DNA from: an uncultured Campylobacter sp.
Lineage (GTDB): Bacteria > Actinomycetota > Actinomycetes > Mycobacteriales > Mycobacteriaceae
Direction: 5' to 3'
Length of the DNA: 64,000 nucleotides
NCBI GenBank assembly: GCA_946221035.1
Contig: CAMIME010000007.1
Coordinates: forward strand, 1-64,000
Under the pieces are notes generated by a model. The model saw only the letters and a list, made by a program, of their open reading frames with translations. It was not told the DNA's origin and did not search any database. The position numbers and the translations under genes were made by a program. This document shows positions 45,428 to 52,768 of the stretch, one piece after another (the stretch's first letter is position 1; each line of letters begins with the position of its first letter).

Positions 45428-45434
45428 GAGGTTT

Positions 45435-46151
45435 ATGTGCGGACGCTTTGTGCTCTTTACCTCCGGCCAGGACCTCATCGACGAGGTGGGTCTGCTTCCC
45501 GGCATCACCACCGTCGACGCGCCCGACGGCACCCCGCCGCCGCGCTACAACATCGCGCCCACGCAACAGGTGCCGCTGATCAGGATTGCAAACGGCTCCG
45601 CGCGCATCGACGCCGCACGTTGGGGCCTTCTCCCCACCTGGAAGAAAGACGAAACCGGCCCACCTCTATTCAACGCGCGCGGCGAGACGGTGGCGGAAAA
45701 GCCCTCCTTCCGCAGCGCGTTCAAGGCGCGCCGGGGGCTCATGGTGCTCGACGGCTACTACGAGTGGAAGCAGAACGAATCGGGCAAACAGCCCTACTTC
45801 GTGCGGCCCACCGACGGGCTGCTCTACGCAGCAGCACTCTGGGACACAGGGCTCGACCGCTTATCGACGACCATGGTCACCACCGACGCCACCGAGAACA
45901 TGGCGTGGCTCCACCACCGCCTGCCCCTATTCCTGCGCCGCGACGAAATCCGGCAGTGGGTGGAGGGCACACCGGAGGAAGCGCTGGATCTCGTGCACCC
46001 GTCGCGGGTGGCCGAGACATTTCAGTGGACCGAGGCTGCCCAGGAGGTGGGCAACGTGCGAAACGACTACGCCGCGCTGATGGGCGCGAACGTCGCGCCG
46101 GTGAGCCTGGCCAAGTCAGAGGGGGAAAGCTGCGCCGATAGGCCACGCTGA
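45435..46151 (+). CDS. SOS-response-associated (SRAP/YedK/HMCES) protein
   Basis: This 238-residue protein crosslinks to abasic sites in single-stranded DNA and shields them. The catalytic Cys is residue 2 in M-C-G-R-F, which requires removal of Met1 and fixes the start. Other family marks are Y-N-I-A-P-T-Q, W-G-L-L-P-T-W, F-N-A-R-G-E-T and G-Y-Y-E-W-K, and the active-site His is in W-L-H-H-R-L-P. It is divergent from aroA through a shared -10 element, and its 3' end overlaps convergent ybaK by 85 bp. Confidence 0.9.
   Translation: MCGRFVLFTSGQDLIDEVGLLPGITTVDAPDGTPPPRYNIAPTQQVPLIRIANGSARIDAARWGLLPTWKKDETGPPLFNARGETVAEKPSFRSAFKARRGLMVLDGYYEWKQNESGKQPYFVRPTDGLLYAAALWDTGLDRLSTTMVTTDATENMAWLHHRLPLFLRRDEIRQWVEGTPEEALDLVHPSRVAETFQWTEAAQEVGNVRNDYAALMGANVAPVSLAKSEGESCADRPR
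45859..45869 (+). repeat. 11-base motif copy 11 (different frame)
   Basis: GCTTATCGACG in the SRAP gene, here read as R-L-S-T-T rather than L-I-D, so the protein sequence does not explain it. Confidence 0.9.
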
Positions 46152-46531
46152 CCGGCGGAGACGGTGATGGCGGGGAGGGTGGCCACGGAGTCGTCGATAA
46201 GCGTGGGCAGTGTTTGCAGGGTGCCCAGCGGCGAGATGCCACCGACGACGTAGCCGGTGGCGCGCTGTGCCTTGGCGGGGTCGGCCATCTCCGCGCGCTT
46301 CCAGCCCAGTGCCTTCGCCGCGGCCTTGAGCGAGAGGTGGCCGGCGACGGGGACGCAGCAGATGGCGAGGTCACGCTCGTGCGCGATGACAAGGGTTTTC
46401 AGCATCGCGGCGGGGTCGAGCTCGAGCTCGATTGCGGCGTGCTCGCCGAAATGGTCCTGGCTGGGGGAGTAGGTGAGCACCTCATGCGGGGTATCCGTCA
46501 GCGCCTCAAGGGCGCGGGTTTTTGCTGCCAT
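46067..46531 (-). CDS. ybaK: YbaK/EbsC-type Cys-tRNA(Pro) deacylase
   Basis: This 154-residue protein belongs to the YbaK family, which removes cysteine wrongly loaded on tRNA(Pro). It has K-T-R-A-L-E-A-L near the start, K-T-L-V-I-A near residue 44, L-K-A-A-A-K-A-L-G-W-K-R-A and T-G-Y-V-V-G-G-I-S-P-L-G, the substrate-pocket turn. The catalytic Lys is the one in M-L-K-T-L-V. ATG 46531 has TACGAT 6 bases upstream. It is divergent from sigH, with 34 bp between start codons. Confidence 0.88.
   Translation of the reverse strand: MAAKTRALEALTDTPHEVLTYSPSQDHFGEHAAIELELDPAAMLKTLVIAHERDLAICCVPVAGHLSLKAAAKALGWKRAEMADPAKAQRATGYVVGGISPLGTLQTLPTLIDDSVATLPAITVSAGQRGLSAQLSPSDLARLTGATFAPISAA
46192..46202 (-). 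repeat. 11-base motif copy 12
   Basis: CGTCGATAAGC on the plus strand in ybaK, preceded by ACGGAGT; the coding strand reads T-L-I-D-D. Confidence 0.9.
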
Positions 46532-46537
46532 GGGCCT

Positions 46538-46543
46538 ATCGTA
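46538..46543 (-). promoter_or_regulatory. -10 box of ybaK (leaderless)
   Basis: TACGAT on the minus strand, 6 bases before the ATG at 46531. Confidence 0.5.
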
Positions 46544-46552
46544 GGCGTGACC

Positions 46553-46558
46553 TACAAT
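46553..46558 (+). promoter_or_regulatory. -10 box of sigH (leaderless)
   Basis: TACAAT, 7 bases before the ATG at 46566. No GGAAT/GTT-type SigH promoter is obvious in the 34-bp gap. Confidence 0.55.
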
Positions 46559-46565
46559 GGCGGGC

Positions 46566-47207
46566 ATGCCCGAAACTGTGCCCGATGCAGACCTGAAGAC
46601 GCGCTTCACCGAGGACGCGATGCCGCTGCTGGACCAGCTCTACGGGGGCGCGCTGCGGATGACGCGCAACCCCCAAGATGCCGAAGACCTTGTGCAGGAG
46701 ACCTACCTGAAGGCGTACAAGTCGTTCGACAGCTTCACACCCGGCACGAACTTGAAGGCGTGGCTGTACCGGATCATGACCAACACCTACATCAACTCCT
46801 ACCGCAAGAAGCAGCGCCGGCCGCTGGTGACGTCGGCGGATGAAGTGACCGATAGCCAGCTCTACACGTCGAGCTCCCACGACTCGACCGGGCTCGAGTC
46901 GGCAGAGGTGGAGGCGCTGAAAGGCATGCCGAACTCGCGGATTTCGGAGGCGCTTAACGCGTTGAACGAGGACTACCGCATGGTGGTCTACTACGCCGAC
47001 GTGGAGGGGCTGGCCTACAAGGAGATCGCGGAAGTGATGGAGATTCCGCTCGGCACAGTCATGAGCCGGCTGCACCGGGGAAGAAAACAGCTGCGCCAAG
47101 AGTTGAAAGATGTGGCAAAAGAGAGCGGAATCGGTCTCGACCACGCTGATATGCAACAGGACATGCAGGACAACACGCAGGAATCTGACGCGCAGGAGGG
47201 CAAGTAA
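46566..47207 (+). CDS. sigH: ECF sigma factor SigH
   Basis: This 213-residue group-4 sigma factor directs thiol-oxidative and heat-stress genes in corynebacteria. Region 2 has D-A-E-D-L-V-Q-E-T-Y-L-K-A-Y-K-S-F and L-K-A-W-L-Y-R-I-M-T-N-T-Y-I-N-S-Y-R-K; region 4 has V-Y-Y-A-D-V-E-G-L-A-Y-K-E-I-A-E-V-M and G-T-V-M-S-R-L-H-R-G-R. ATG 46566 is preferred to 46557 by the -10 box. The stop shares one base with the anti-sigma gene. Confidence 0.93.
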   Translation: MPETVPDADLKTRFTEDAMPLLDQLYGGALRMTRNPQDAEDLVQETYLKAYKSFDSFTPGTNLKAWLYRIMTNTYINSYRKKQRRPLVTSADEVTDSQLYTSSSHDSTGLESAEVEALKGMPNSRISEALNALNEDYRMVVYYADVEGLAYKEIAEVMEIPLGTVMSRLHRGRKQLRQELKDVAKESGIGLDHADMQQDMQDNTQESDAQEGK

Positions 47208-47503
47208 TGGTTGCCGGGCACGAGCACACGCACGATCACGATCACGGTGGGGACGCGAGCCAGGACGAGACTCAGCGCCTGCTGTGTGAACTGTTTGACC
47301 CCGCAACCTCCCAGCAGCGGCGCGAGGAGATCCGCGGCACCCTCTCCGGCTGCCCGCACTGCCGGGACCGGATTGAGTCGGAGCGGGCGGTGAGGGCGAT
47401 CGTCCGGGATTGTTGTCGGCCCGCGAGCGCGCCGGAACCGTTGCGCCAGCGCATTATCACCTCTATTACGTACAGCTCGTACACCGAGGTCCGCTACCGA
47501 TAA
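47207..47503 (+). CDS. rshA: Anti-sigma factor RshA, atypical zinc motif
   Basis: This 98-residue protein should hold SigH inactive until oxidised. Cys residues at 27, 49, 52, 69 and 70 fit the RsrA/RshA pattern, but the usual His four residues before the C-x-x-C pair is Thr45 here, so the H-x3-C-x2-C core is incomplete. The N-terminus is unusually His-rich (five His within residues 5-13) and could supply a substitute ligand. The ATG overlaps the sigH stop by one base, giving near-equal synthesis, and a perfect 16-bp terminator stem follows. Confidence 0.88.
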   Translation: MVAGHEHTHDHDHGGDASQDETQRLLCELFDPATSQQRREEIRGTLSGCPHCRDRIESERAVRAIVRDCCRPASAPEPLRQRIITSITYSSYTEVRYR

Positions 47504-47504
47504 G

Positions 47505-47542
47505 AAAACGGCGCCCACCACACGTTTGGTGGGCGCCGTTTT
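47505..47542. terminator. Bidirectional Rho-independent terminator
   Basis: AAAACGGCGCCCACCA (47505-47520) pairs perfectly with its complement at 47527-47542 across a 6-base loop. A-run and T-run on either side let it serve both rshA and the convergent bL37 gene. Confidence 0.95.
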
Positions 47543-47562
47543 CGCGCTTGAGCGGAAAGTGC

Positions 47563-47637
47563 TTAAGAGTTAGGACGCTTACCGCGGTTTGCGCTCTTCT
47601 TACGACGGTCCTTGCGCTTGCGACCACGCTTGCTCAT
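47563..47637 (-). CDS. Ribosomal protein bL37 (24 residues)
   Basis: The minus strand encodes M-S-K-R-G-R-K-R-K-D-R-R-K-K-S-A-N-R and then G-K-R-P-N-S before TAA. This is the tiny, highly basic actinobacterial 50S protein bL37, which lodges in the large subunit. AAGGAGG sits 5 bases before the ATG, an ideal ribosome binding site. It shares the bidirectional terminator with rshA and lies just downstream of whiB1. Such short genes are often missed. Confidence 0.9.
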   Translation of the reverse strand: MSKRGRKRKDRRKKSANRGKRPNS

Positions 47638-47711
47638 GGGTCCTCCTTAATACGGGATGTTCGAAAACTACAGTCAGGTAACTGTATCGCCCGGCAGGCC
47701 GGGGGACGTAA

Positions 47712-47975
47712 TTAGGCGGAGAGGCGAGCGCGGTTGCGGGCGCGTGCCTTGTTGCGGCGCTTCAAGGCGCGGCGCTCTTCCTCGGACAGGCCGCCCCACA
47801 CGCCGGCGTCCTGGCCGGTCTCAAGTGCCCACTTCAGGCACTGGGAGGTAACGGGGCAGCGGTTGCACACCAGCTTGGCCTGCGCGATCTGGGACAGGGC
47901 GGGGCCGGAGTTGCCCACGGGGAAGAACAGTTCCGGGTCTTCGTCGCGGCAAATTGCTTCGTGGCGCCAATCCAT
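47712..47975 (-). CDS. whiB1: WhiB1-type iron-sulfur regulator (WhcE-like)
   Basis: This 87-residue protein holds a nitric-oxide and oxygen-sensitive [4Fe-4S] cluster on C9, C37, C40 and C46. D-W-R-H-E-A-I-C-R-D-E-D-P-E-L-F-F-P at the start, G-V-W-G-G-L-S and a very basic C-terminal tail (K-R-R-N-K-A-R-A-R-N-R-A-R) match WhiB1. In C. glutamicum the WhiB-like WhcE is encoded near sigH, which agrees with this location. AAGGAG precedes the ATG at 47975. A 470-bp region without genes lies upstream. Confidence 0.92.
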   Translation of the reverse strand: MDWRHEAICRDEDPELFFPVGNSGPALSQIAQAKLVCNRCPVTSQCLKWALETGQDAGVWGGLSEEERRALKRRNKARARNRARLSA

Positions 47976-48167
47976 GGTGGTAAGTCTCCTTCGGTGTCGG
48001 TACAACACGCGTGAACGCTAAACGCCCCGCGCAGGTGGGGTAACTCTCTTTCGTGCGCACCACATCACCGCTCATTTGGTGTGAACGGGTTGCAAACCAA
48101 GTTTGATTCCTGGTTCCGGGCGGTAGTTCTCGATGGCGACGAGACCCGTCTTCCGGTTTACCGGGCG

Positions 48168-48193
48168 TTAACCCCGTGGTGGCCTGGGGTTAA
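48168..48193. promoter_or_regulatory. Inverted repeat, possible operator or RNA hairpin
   Basis: TTAACCCC and GGGGTTAA flank a 10-base spacer, about 200 bp upstream of whiB1. Confidence 0.45.
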
Positions 48194-48433
48194 GGGCTGT
48201 GTAACCAGCCCGTTGTTTTTGCTACCCGAGAATGATGGCATGTCACCTGCTTTCGCGCTAGGGGTATGTGTCAAAATGTGACTCGAATCATATTGGCTTG
48301 CGTCGATGTGGGTGGCCGGCGGAGGGCACACGGATGCCCAGAGGTGCTGACGGAGTGCCCTCTGAACAGGGGTTTCTTAAGAATCTGAGCACGTCACACG
48401 AAGCAGGTCAAGGTCAAATCGTCTCTTGGCGGA

Positions 48434-48439
48434 TACACT
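48434..48439 (+). promoter_or_regulatory. -10 box of the four-helix membrane-protein gene
   Basis: TACACT, 8 bases before the GTG at 48448. Confidence 0.5.
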
Positions 48440-48447
48440 GTCTCGCC

Positions 48448-48894
48448 GTGAGTATTCAATCTTCCCCCGGATCAGTTCCCGCCGTCATGCGCTTCGGGGC
48501 GGTCGTCGTCCTTGTGCAATGCCTCGCGATGTTCGCCTACGCCGCATGGCTCATTGCCGCCACAATCATGGGCTCGGCGAGCGACTTGCAGTCGGATTCT
48601 GGGGCGACGCGCTACGTCAACATCGGCACCGCGGTGTTCCTCGCCATCGTCTTTGGTTTCGTGGCGTGGGCGGCGCTTGGCACGCTGCGCGGTACACCGC
48701 GCGCTGAGGGTGCGATCGTGCTCGTCGAGGCGATCTTGTGCGGTGTGGCGATCTACATGTTCCGGGGCGGCGCCGTCGGGCTCGGTGTGGTCACCGTGGC
48801 GTCAGCCGTGCTCGCGCTGGTGGGCATGTTCCACCCGCAGTCGCGCGAGTACAACGAGGCGCGCTACGAGGCGCGCAAGGCCAGGAGGGTGTAG
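48448..48894 (+). CDS. Small membrane protein, unknown function
   Basis: This 148-residue protein has four hydrophobic helices (about residues 15-38, 54-74, 82-98 and 104-122) and a basic, charged tail rich in Arg, Glu and Tyr. I cannot name a family, though small four-helix proteins of this kind are common beside whiB1 in corynebacteria. GTG 48448 is preferred over the longer open frame because of the -10 box 8 bases upstream and because the upstream part lacks coding character. It ends next to the convergent Rv3212-like gene. Confidence 0.65.
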   Translation: MSIQSSPGSVPAVMRFGAVVVLVQCLAMFAYAAWLIAATIMGSASDLQSDSGATRYVNIGTAVFLAIVFGFVAWAALGTLRGTPRAEGAIVLVEAILCGVAIYMFRGGAVGLGVVTVASAVLALVGMFHPQSREYNEARYEARKARRV

Positions 48895-50100
48895 TTACTT
48901 CGCCGCCAGCACAACGATTTCATCGCCCCGCTTCTCGACGACCGTCGCGCCCGCCGAAGCGATAAACACCGGCCCGGAGTATCCGCCGCGGTCGACGGGG
49001 ATGATCTTGTCCACCGCATTTTTATCCCAGTCCACCACCGCGACACCGGTCTCAGCCGCGTAGAGGAGACGATCGCCGGCGGCAAAGCCGGTGCCCAACG
49101 CCCCCTGGAACACGCCGGAGACCGCCAGCGCCGCGGGCTCCATGAGCAGCAGGGAATCGTTCTCCCAGTAGGTCATGTGGTGCGGCAGGTCGGCGACGGG
49201 GAGGACTTTCACGAAGTCGTCTGCAAGCTGTGGGCCCGCCATCGCTGGCACCGACGAGGAGCTGACGTTGGTGCCCTCCTTCGTGTAGGCGCGCACCTCA
49301 GAGGTGGTGGGGTCGTACACCGCGGCGGCGTCCTGGGAGATGGCGACAAGGTAGGCGTCGGGGCTGATCTCCACGTCCGCCGTGATCTCGGGCTTGCGGG
49401 AATCCTCCGGCGTGGCCTCCTGGAGGCGCAGGAAGGAGCCCTCGGCGCACGTCTCGGTCACCGCGAGCAGTTCCGTGCGGGTGAGCGCCGAGGTGATGGT
49501 GCACTCGTGCGGCTGCATATCCGGCTCCTGCTTGCCCTCGACCTGGCCGTATTCGACCGTGCGCACGAGGTCCGAACGCCACACCTCCACGCGCTCGGAG
49601 CTTGCGTACCCCACCCGGTCGTTCGACGCCAAGCGGGTGATCCGCTCCGGGGCGATGGAGGAGCGCGTGCCCGCGTACTCACCGGTTTCGGCGTTGATGG
49701 CCACCACGTCGCCACAGCCGGCGTTGTCCTTGTACACCGCGATGACCTTGTCCCAGGCCTGCTCGATCGCGCACAGCTCGTTCGGGCGGTAGTACGTCCA
49801 CGCCGTCTCTCCCTCCGGCGTGGTGGCGGTGATGGTGCCCTCGTGGTGGGTGATGATGAGCCCCCGCGCAACCAGCGGTTGGTCCCGTGGTGAATCATCC
49901 GGCAGGCGGAAGCTTTCGTTCAGCGCCGACGGCACGACGGCGAGCTGGCCGTAGTCCTGCTGCGCCTCCGCCGCGGGCACGAGCTCGGCCTGGCGCACCG
50001 GCGCGGTGAGAAAGGCCGTGCCCACCAACAGGGCAGACACGCCAGCGATGGCGGCAGTAGCAATAAGGTCGCCGCGCGTGCGACGCAGGGGCTGACTCAA
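48895..50100 (-). CDS. Rv3212-like membrane-anchored beta-propeller protein
   Basis: This 401-residue protein has one N-terminal hydrophobic segment (I-A-T-A-A-I-A-G-V-S-A-L-L-V-G-T-A-F-L) and then an extracytoplasmic domain of repeated beta strands, including E-G-E-T-A-W-T-Y-Y-R, A-G-C-G-D-V-V-A-I-N-A-E-T-G and V-A-V-V-D-W-D-K-N, resembling PQQ-type blades. Paired Cys could form a disulfide. The gene follows a DEAD-box helicase with a 4-bp ATGA overlap, the same pairing as Rv3211-Rv3212 of M. tuberculosis. Function is unknown. Confidence 0.75.
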   Translation of the reverse strand: MSQPLRRTRGDLIATAAIAGVSALLVGTAFLTAPVRQAELVPAAEAQQDYGQLAVVPSALNESFRLPDDSPRDQPLVARGLIITHHEGTITATTPEGETAWTYYRPNELCAIEQAWDKVIAVYKDNAGCGDVVAINAETGEYAGTRSSIAPERITRLASNDRVGYASSERVEVWRSDLVRTVEYGQVEGKQEPDMQPHECTITSALTRTELLAVTETCAEGSFLRLQEATPEDSRKPEITADVEISPDAYLVAISQDAAAVYDPTTSEVRAYTKEGTNVSSSSVPAMAGPQLADDFVKVLPVADLPHHMTYWENDSLLLMEPAALAVSGVFQGALGTGFAAGDRLLYAAETGVAVVDWDKNAVDKIIPVDRGGYSGPVFIASAGATVVEKRGDEIVVLAAK

Positions 50101-51431
50101 CGCCGTTTCCTTCCTGATCGTTTTGGCTGCGCCCCGCGCGAGCCCGTTGGCAGCGAGGTGCGTGCCCCGAGCACTTTACGCGGTGACCCGACGCGGGATG
50201 CAGCCGAGTCGGGGATAGACAAGGCCTCGTACAGCTCCGGTGACGTGGAAAACCACTCGGGCAAGGTCTCCTTGTCCAGGGAAAGCTCGCTGTTGATGGC
50301 GGCCCACTTCGCCGTTTCGTCGTAGCCAACGAGGGTGATTGCAGTGCCGGTACGGCCCGCTCTGCCGGTGCGGCCGATGCGGTGGACGTAGGTCATCGGG
50401 TCGTCGGGGGTTTGGAAGTTCACCACGTGGGTCACGTCGTCGATGTCGATGCCCCGCGCCGCCACATCGGTGGCCACCAAAATGTCCACCTCCCCTGTGC
50501 GGAAGGCATCGAGGGATGCCTCGCGCGCCTTCTGGCCCAGGTCACCGTGGACGGCGCCGACGGCGAAGCCGCGCCCGGCCAGGTCGTCCGCCAACTCGGC
50601 GGCGGACCGCTTCGTGCGGGCGAAGATGATCGTCTTCCCGCGCCCCGGGGCCTGCAGCGCGCGGGCGATGACCTCCGGCTTGTCCATCCGGTGCGATTTG
50701 AATACGACCTGGCGCGTGGTGGCATGTGTGGGCGCGGCGTCTGAGGACTCGGCCCGAATGTGCACCGGTTTGCTCATCTTCTGCCGCGCGAGCGTGAGAA
50801 TGGGGCCGGGCATGGTGGCTGAAAACAGCATGGTCTGCAATGGTTCGTTCAGCGCCTCCCACAGCGTCTCAATGTCGGGGAGGAAGCCCATGTCCAGCAT
50901 CTCGTCGGCCTCGTCCAGCACCAAGATGGCCACCTGGTCGAGGCGCAGGTCGCCGCGGTGATACAGGTCGATCATTCGGCCGGGGGTGCCCACCACGACG
51001 TCCACGCCGCGCTCCAACGCGTCGATCTGGGTTTCGTAGGGTCGGCCGCCGTAGATCGTCGCCACGCGTACCGGCGTGTGTTTTGCTGCGGCGGCGAGGT
51101 CCTCGCCGACCTGGACTGCGAGCTCGCGTGTGGGCACGACGACGAGCGCGCGCGGCGTGCCGTCGAGCTCAGTCAGGTCCGCGTCGTCGAAGACCCGGTC
51201 CAGCAGGGGTACGCCGAACCCAAACGTTTTGCCCATGCCCGTGCGCGCCTGGCCGATGATGTCGCGGCCGGCAAGCGCGAGGGGGATGGCCAGCTCCTGC
51301 ACGGCAAAGGTGCGGGAGATGCCGAGTTCCTCGAGCGCATCCACGATCTCGGCGGCCACACCCAGTTGCAAAAAGGTGGGCGGCGCCGGGGGTTTCGGGC
51401 TGTCGGGTTCGCTCTCGGCTGAATAGGGCAC
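50097..51431 (-). CDS. rhlE: DEAD-box RNA helicase (RhlE type)
   Basis: This 444-residue ATP-dependent RNA helicase has F-x-x-x-x-L-G-V near the start, the Q motif, A-R-T-G-M-G-K-T (motif I), V-L-D-E-A-D-E-M-L (motif II), S-A-T (motif III), V-A-T-D-V-A-A-R-G-I-D (motif V) and H-R-I-G-R-T-G-R-A (motif VI). The C-terminal 60 residues are basic and disordered and may bind RNA. The GTG at 51431 has TAGGAT 6 bases upstream. It resembles the mycobacterial Rv3211 group. Confidence 0.92.
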   Translation of the reverse strand: MPYSAESEPDSPKPPAPPTFLQLGVAAEIVDALEELGISRTFAVQELAIPLALAGRDIIGQARTGMGKTFGFGVPLLDRVFDDADLTELDGTPRALVVVPTRELAVQVGEDLAAAAKHTPVRVATIYGGRPYETQIDALERGVDVVVGTPGRMIDLYHRGDLRLDQVAILVLDEADEMLDMGFLPDIETLWEALNEPLQTMLFSATMPGPILTLARQKMSKPVHIRAESSDAAPTHATTRQVVFKSHRMDKPEVIARALQAPGRGKTIIFARTKRSAAELADDLAGRGFAVGAVHGDLGQKAREASLDAFRTGEVDILVATDVAARGIDIDDVTHVVNFQTPDDPMTYVHRIGRTGRAGRTGTAITLVGYDETAKWAAINSELSLDKETLPEWFSTSPELYEALSIPDSAASRVGSPRKVLGARTSLPTGSRGAQPKRSGRKRR

Positions 51432-51437
51432 GCGCTT

Positions 51438-51443
51438 ATCCTA
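51438..51443 (-). promoter_or_regulatory. -10 box of the RNA helicase gene
   Basis: TAGGAT on the minus strand, 6 bases before the GTG. Confidence 0.5.
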
Positions 51444-51517
51444 GCGGCCGGTCGTTACAATAGGGCGGGTATGAGCAGGTTGGGGCCGCATGCCCCGGAG
51501 AAAGGATGAGGGAACGC

Positions 51518-51742
51518 ATGGACATCAAGATTGGTCTCGCAGAAAGCCCGCGCGAGCTGAGCATCCGCCTCCCGGAGGGCCAGGACAATGTCATGGCCGC
51601 GTTTGAGGATGCAATTGACGCAGGTCGCCCCACGGTGAAGCTCGAGGACGAGAAGGGCAATTCCTACCTCATCCGCACCGAGCGCATCCTCTACGTGGAG
51701 CAGGCGAGCGCGTCGGCGCGGTCTGTCGGCTTCATGCGATAA
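51518..51742 (+). CDS. DUF3107 family protein
   Basis: This 74-residue protein begins M-D-I-K-I-G-L-A-E-S-P-R-E-L, the start of the actinobacterial DUF3107 family, and continues with an acidic central helix and the strand-rich end S-Y-L-I-R-T-E-R-I-L-Y-V-E. Function unknown. ATG 51518 fits the family start, although ATG 51506 (M-R-E-R-M) is nearer to AAAGGATGAG. Its stop codon forms part of the next gene's -10 box. Confidence 0.82.
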   Translation: MDIKIGLAESPRELSIRLPEGQDNVMAAFEDAIDAGRPTVKLEDEKGNSYLIRTERILYVEQASASARSVGFMR

Positions 51743-51745
51743 GTT
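51740..51745 (+). promoter_or_regulatory. -10 box of the DUF3152 gene, overlapping the DUF3107 stop
   Basis: TAAGTT begins with the DUF3107 stop codon and ends 6 bases before the ATG at 51752. Confidence 0.55.
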
Positions 51746-51751
51746 ACCCCC

Positions 51752-52756
51752 ATGGCACAGCGGCACAGCGGGGCGCATCGGGAGGTTTCCAGCGAGGAAG
51801 ATTTCGGCGACTGGTTCGAAAGCTGGGATCTCGAATCCGGTACTGAATCCGGTACCGGTTCCGGCCGCCAGTCGAGGCAAGATGATGGTCGGCTCGCGGC
51901 GTTTGCGCGCGAGTACGGCTGGCGCGCGTACGCCGTCCCGGTGCTGGCCGTGATCACGGTGTTTGTGCTGATCAACATGGTGCAAAACCCCGAGGACACG
52001 GTAATCGATACCGCCGCGACGGCCCCAGCGCCTGAGCCGGCGCCTCCGCCGGGGGAGACTGACGCGATGCAGCCCGCCACGATCGCGGAGGGCCAGTTCA
52101 ACCCCGAAGACCTGCCCCCTGGGGGGCCGTACACCATCGCTGGTGACGGCACGTTCTACGAGGTGGGTGTCCCAGGCGCGGCCGCGGGGGAGGGTACCGA
52201 GAAGGTCGTGCGTTACGTCGTCGAGGTGGAACATGGGGTGGACACGGCCGGCTACGGCGGCGACCAGGCGTTTGCCACGCTCATTGACGCTACGTTGATG
52301 GATCCGCGCGGCTGGATCAACGATCCCCGTTTCCGCTTCGAGCATGTGACCGCGGCTGACAACCCCTCCTTGCGTATCCGGCTGACCTCCCTCGACACCA
52401 CCGCCAAGCTGTGCGGTGCGGCATTGGGCACGGAGACCAGTTGCCGTACGACGGTGACGGGGGAGGATACGGTGCTAATCAACGAGTCGCGCTGGGTGCG
52501 TGGCGCGGTGCCGTTCCAGGGCGATCTCGGTTCCTACCGCCAGTATGTGATCAACCACGAAACCGGCCACGCGCTCGGATTCGCGGAGCACGTGCCGTGC
52601 CCGGAACCGGGTGTGCTCGCGCCGATTATGATGCAGCAGACGCTGAGCTTGAATAACAGGCAGATTCGGGAGATGAATCCGGAGGACGTCTACCCCGACA
52701 ACGACAACACCTGCCGCCCGAACCCGTGGCCGTACCCGCGTCCGGCAGTGCTGTAA
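51752..52756 (+). CDS. DUF3152 membrane-anchored zinc metalloprotease-like protein
   Basis: This 334-residue protein has a 55-residue cytoplasmic tail with E-S-G-T repeats, one helix (A-V-P-V-L-A-V-I-T-V-F-V-L-I) and a Pro-rich linker. Its extracytoplasmic domain carries N-H-E-T-G-H-A-L-G-F-A-E-H, a complete H-E-x-x-H-x-x-G-x-x-x-H zinc site, and a following P-I-M-M-Q-Q that fits a Met-turn, so it should be a metzincin-like peptidase. Two Cys pairs are likely disulfides. It corresponds to the mycobacterial Rv3207c type. Start ATG 51752 follows the -10 box. Confidence 0.85.
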   Translation: MAQRHSGAHREVSSEEDFGDWFESWDLESGTESGTGSGRQSRQDDGRLAAFAREYGWRAYAVPVLAVITVFVLINMVQNPEDTVIDTAATAPAPEPAPPPGETDAMQPATIAEGQFNPEDLPPGGPYTIAGDGTFYEVGVPGAAAGEGTEKVVRYVVEVEHGVDTAGYGGDQAFATLIDATLMDPRGWINDPRFRFEHVTAADNPSLRIRLTSLDTTAKLCGAALGTETSCRTTVTGEDTVLINESRWVRGAVPFQGDLGSYRQYVINHETGHALGFAEHVPCPEPGVLAPIMMQQTLSLNNRQIREMNPEDVYPDNDNTCRPNPWPYPRPAVL

Positions 52757-52768
52757 GGGCTGTAAACG

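Larger units (their letters stand above)
47976..48447. other. Long intergenic region between whiB1 and a membrane-protein gene
   Basis: This 472-bp stretch contains no gene I can support. It should hold the whiB1 promoter. It includes an inverted repeat TTAACCCC/GGGGTTAA (48168-48193) and a pair of TGTG(T/A)C words near 48279-48291. An open frame from 48268 runs into the membrane gene but reads as non-coding. Confidence 0.6.

Noticed and set aside
48268..48447. 60-codon upstream extension of the membrane-protein gene
   Set aside because: Composition is not coding-like, and a -10 box with correct spacing supports GTG 48448.
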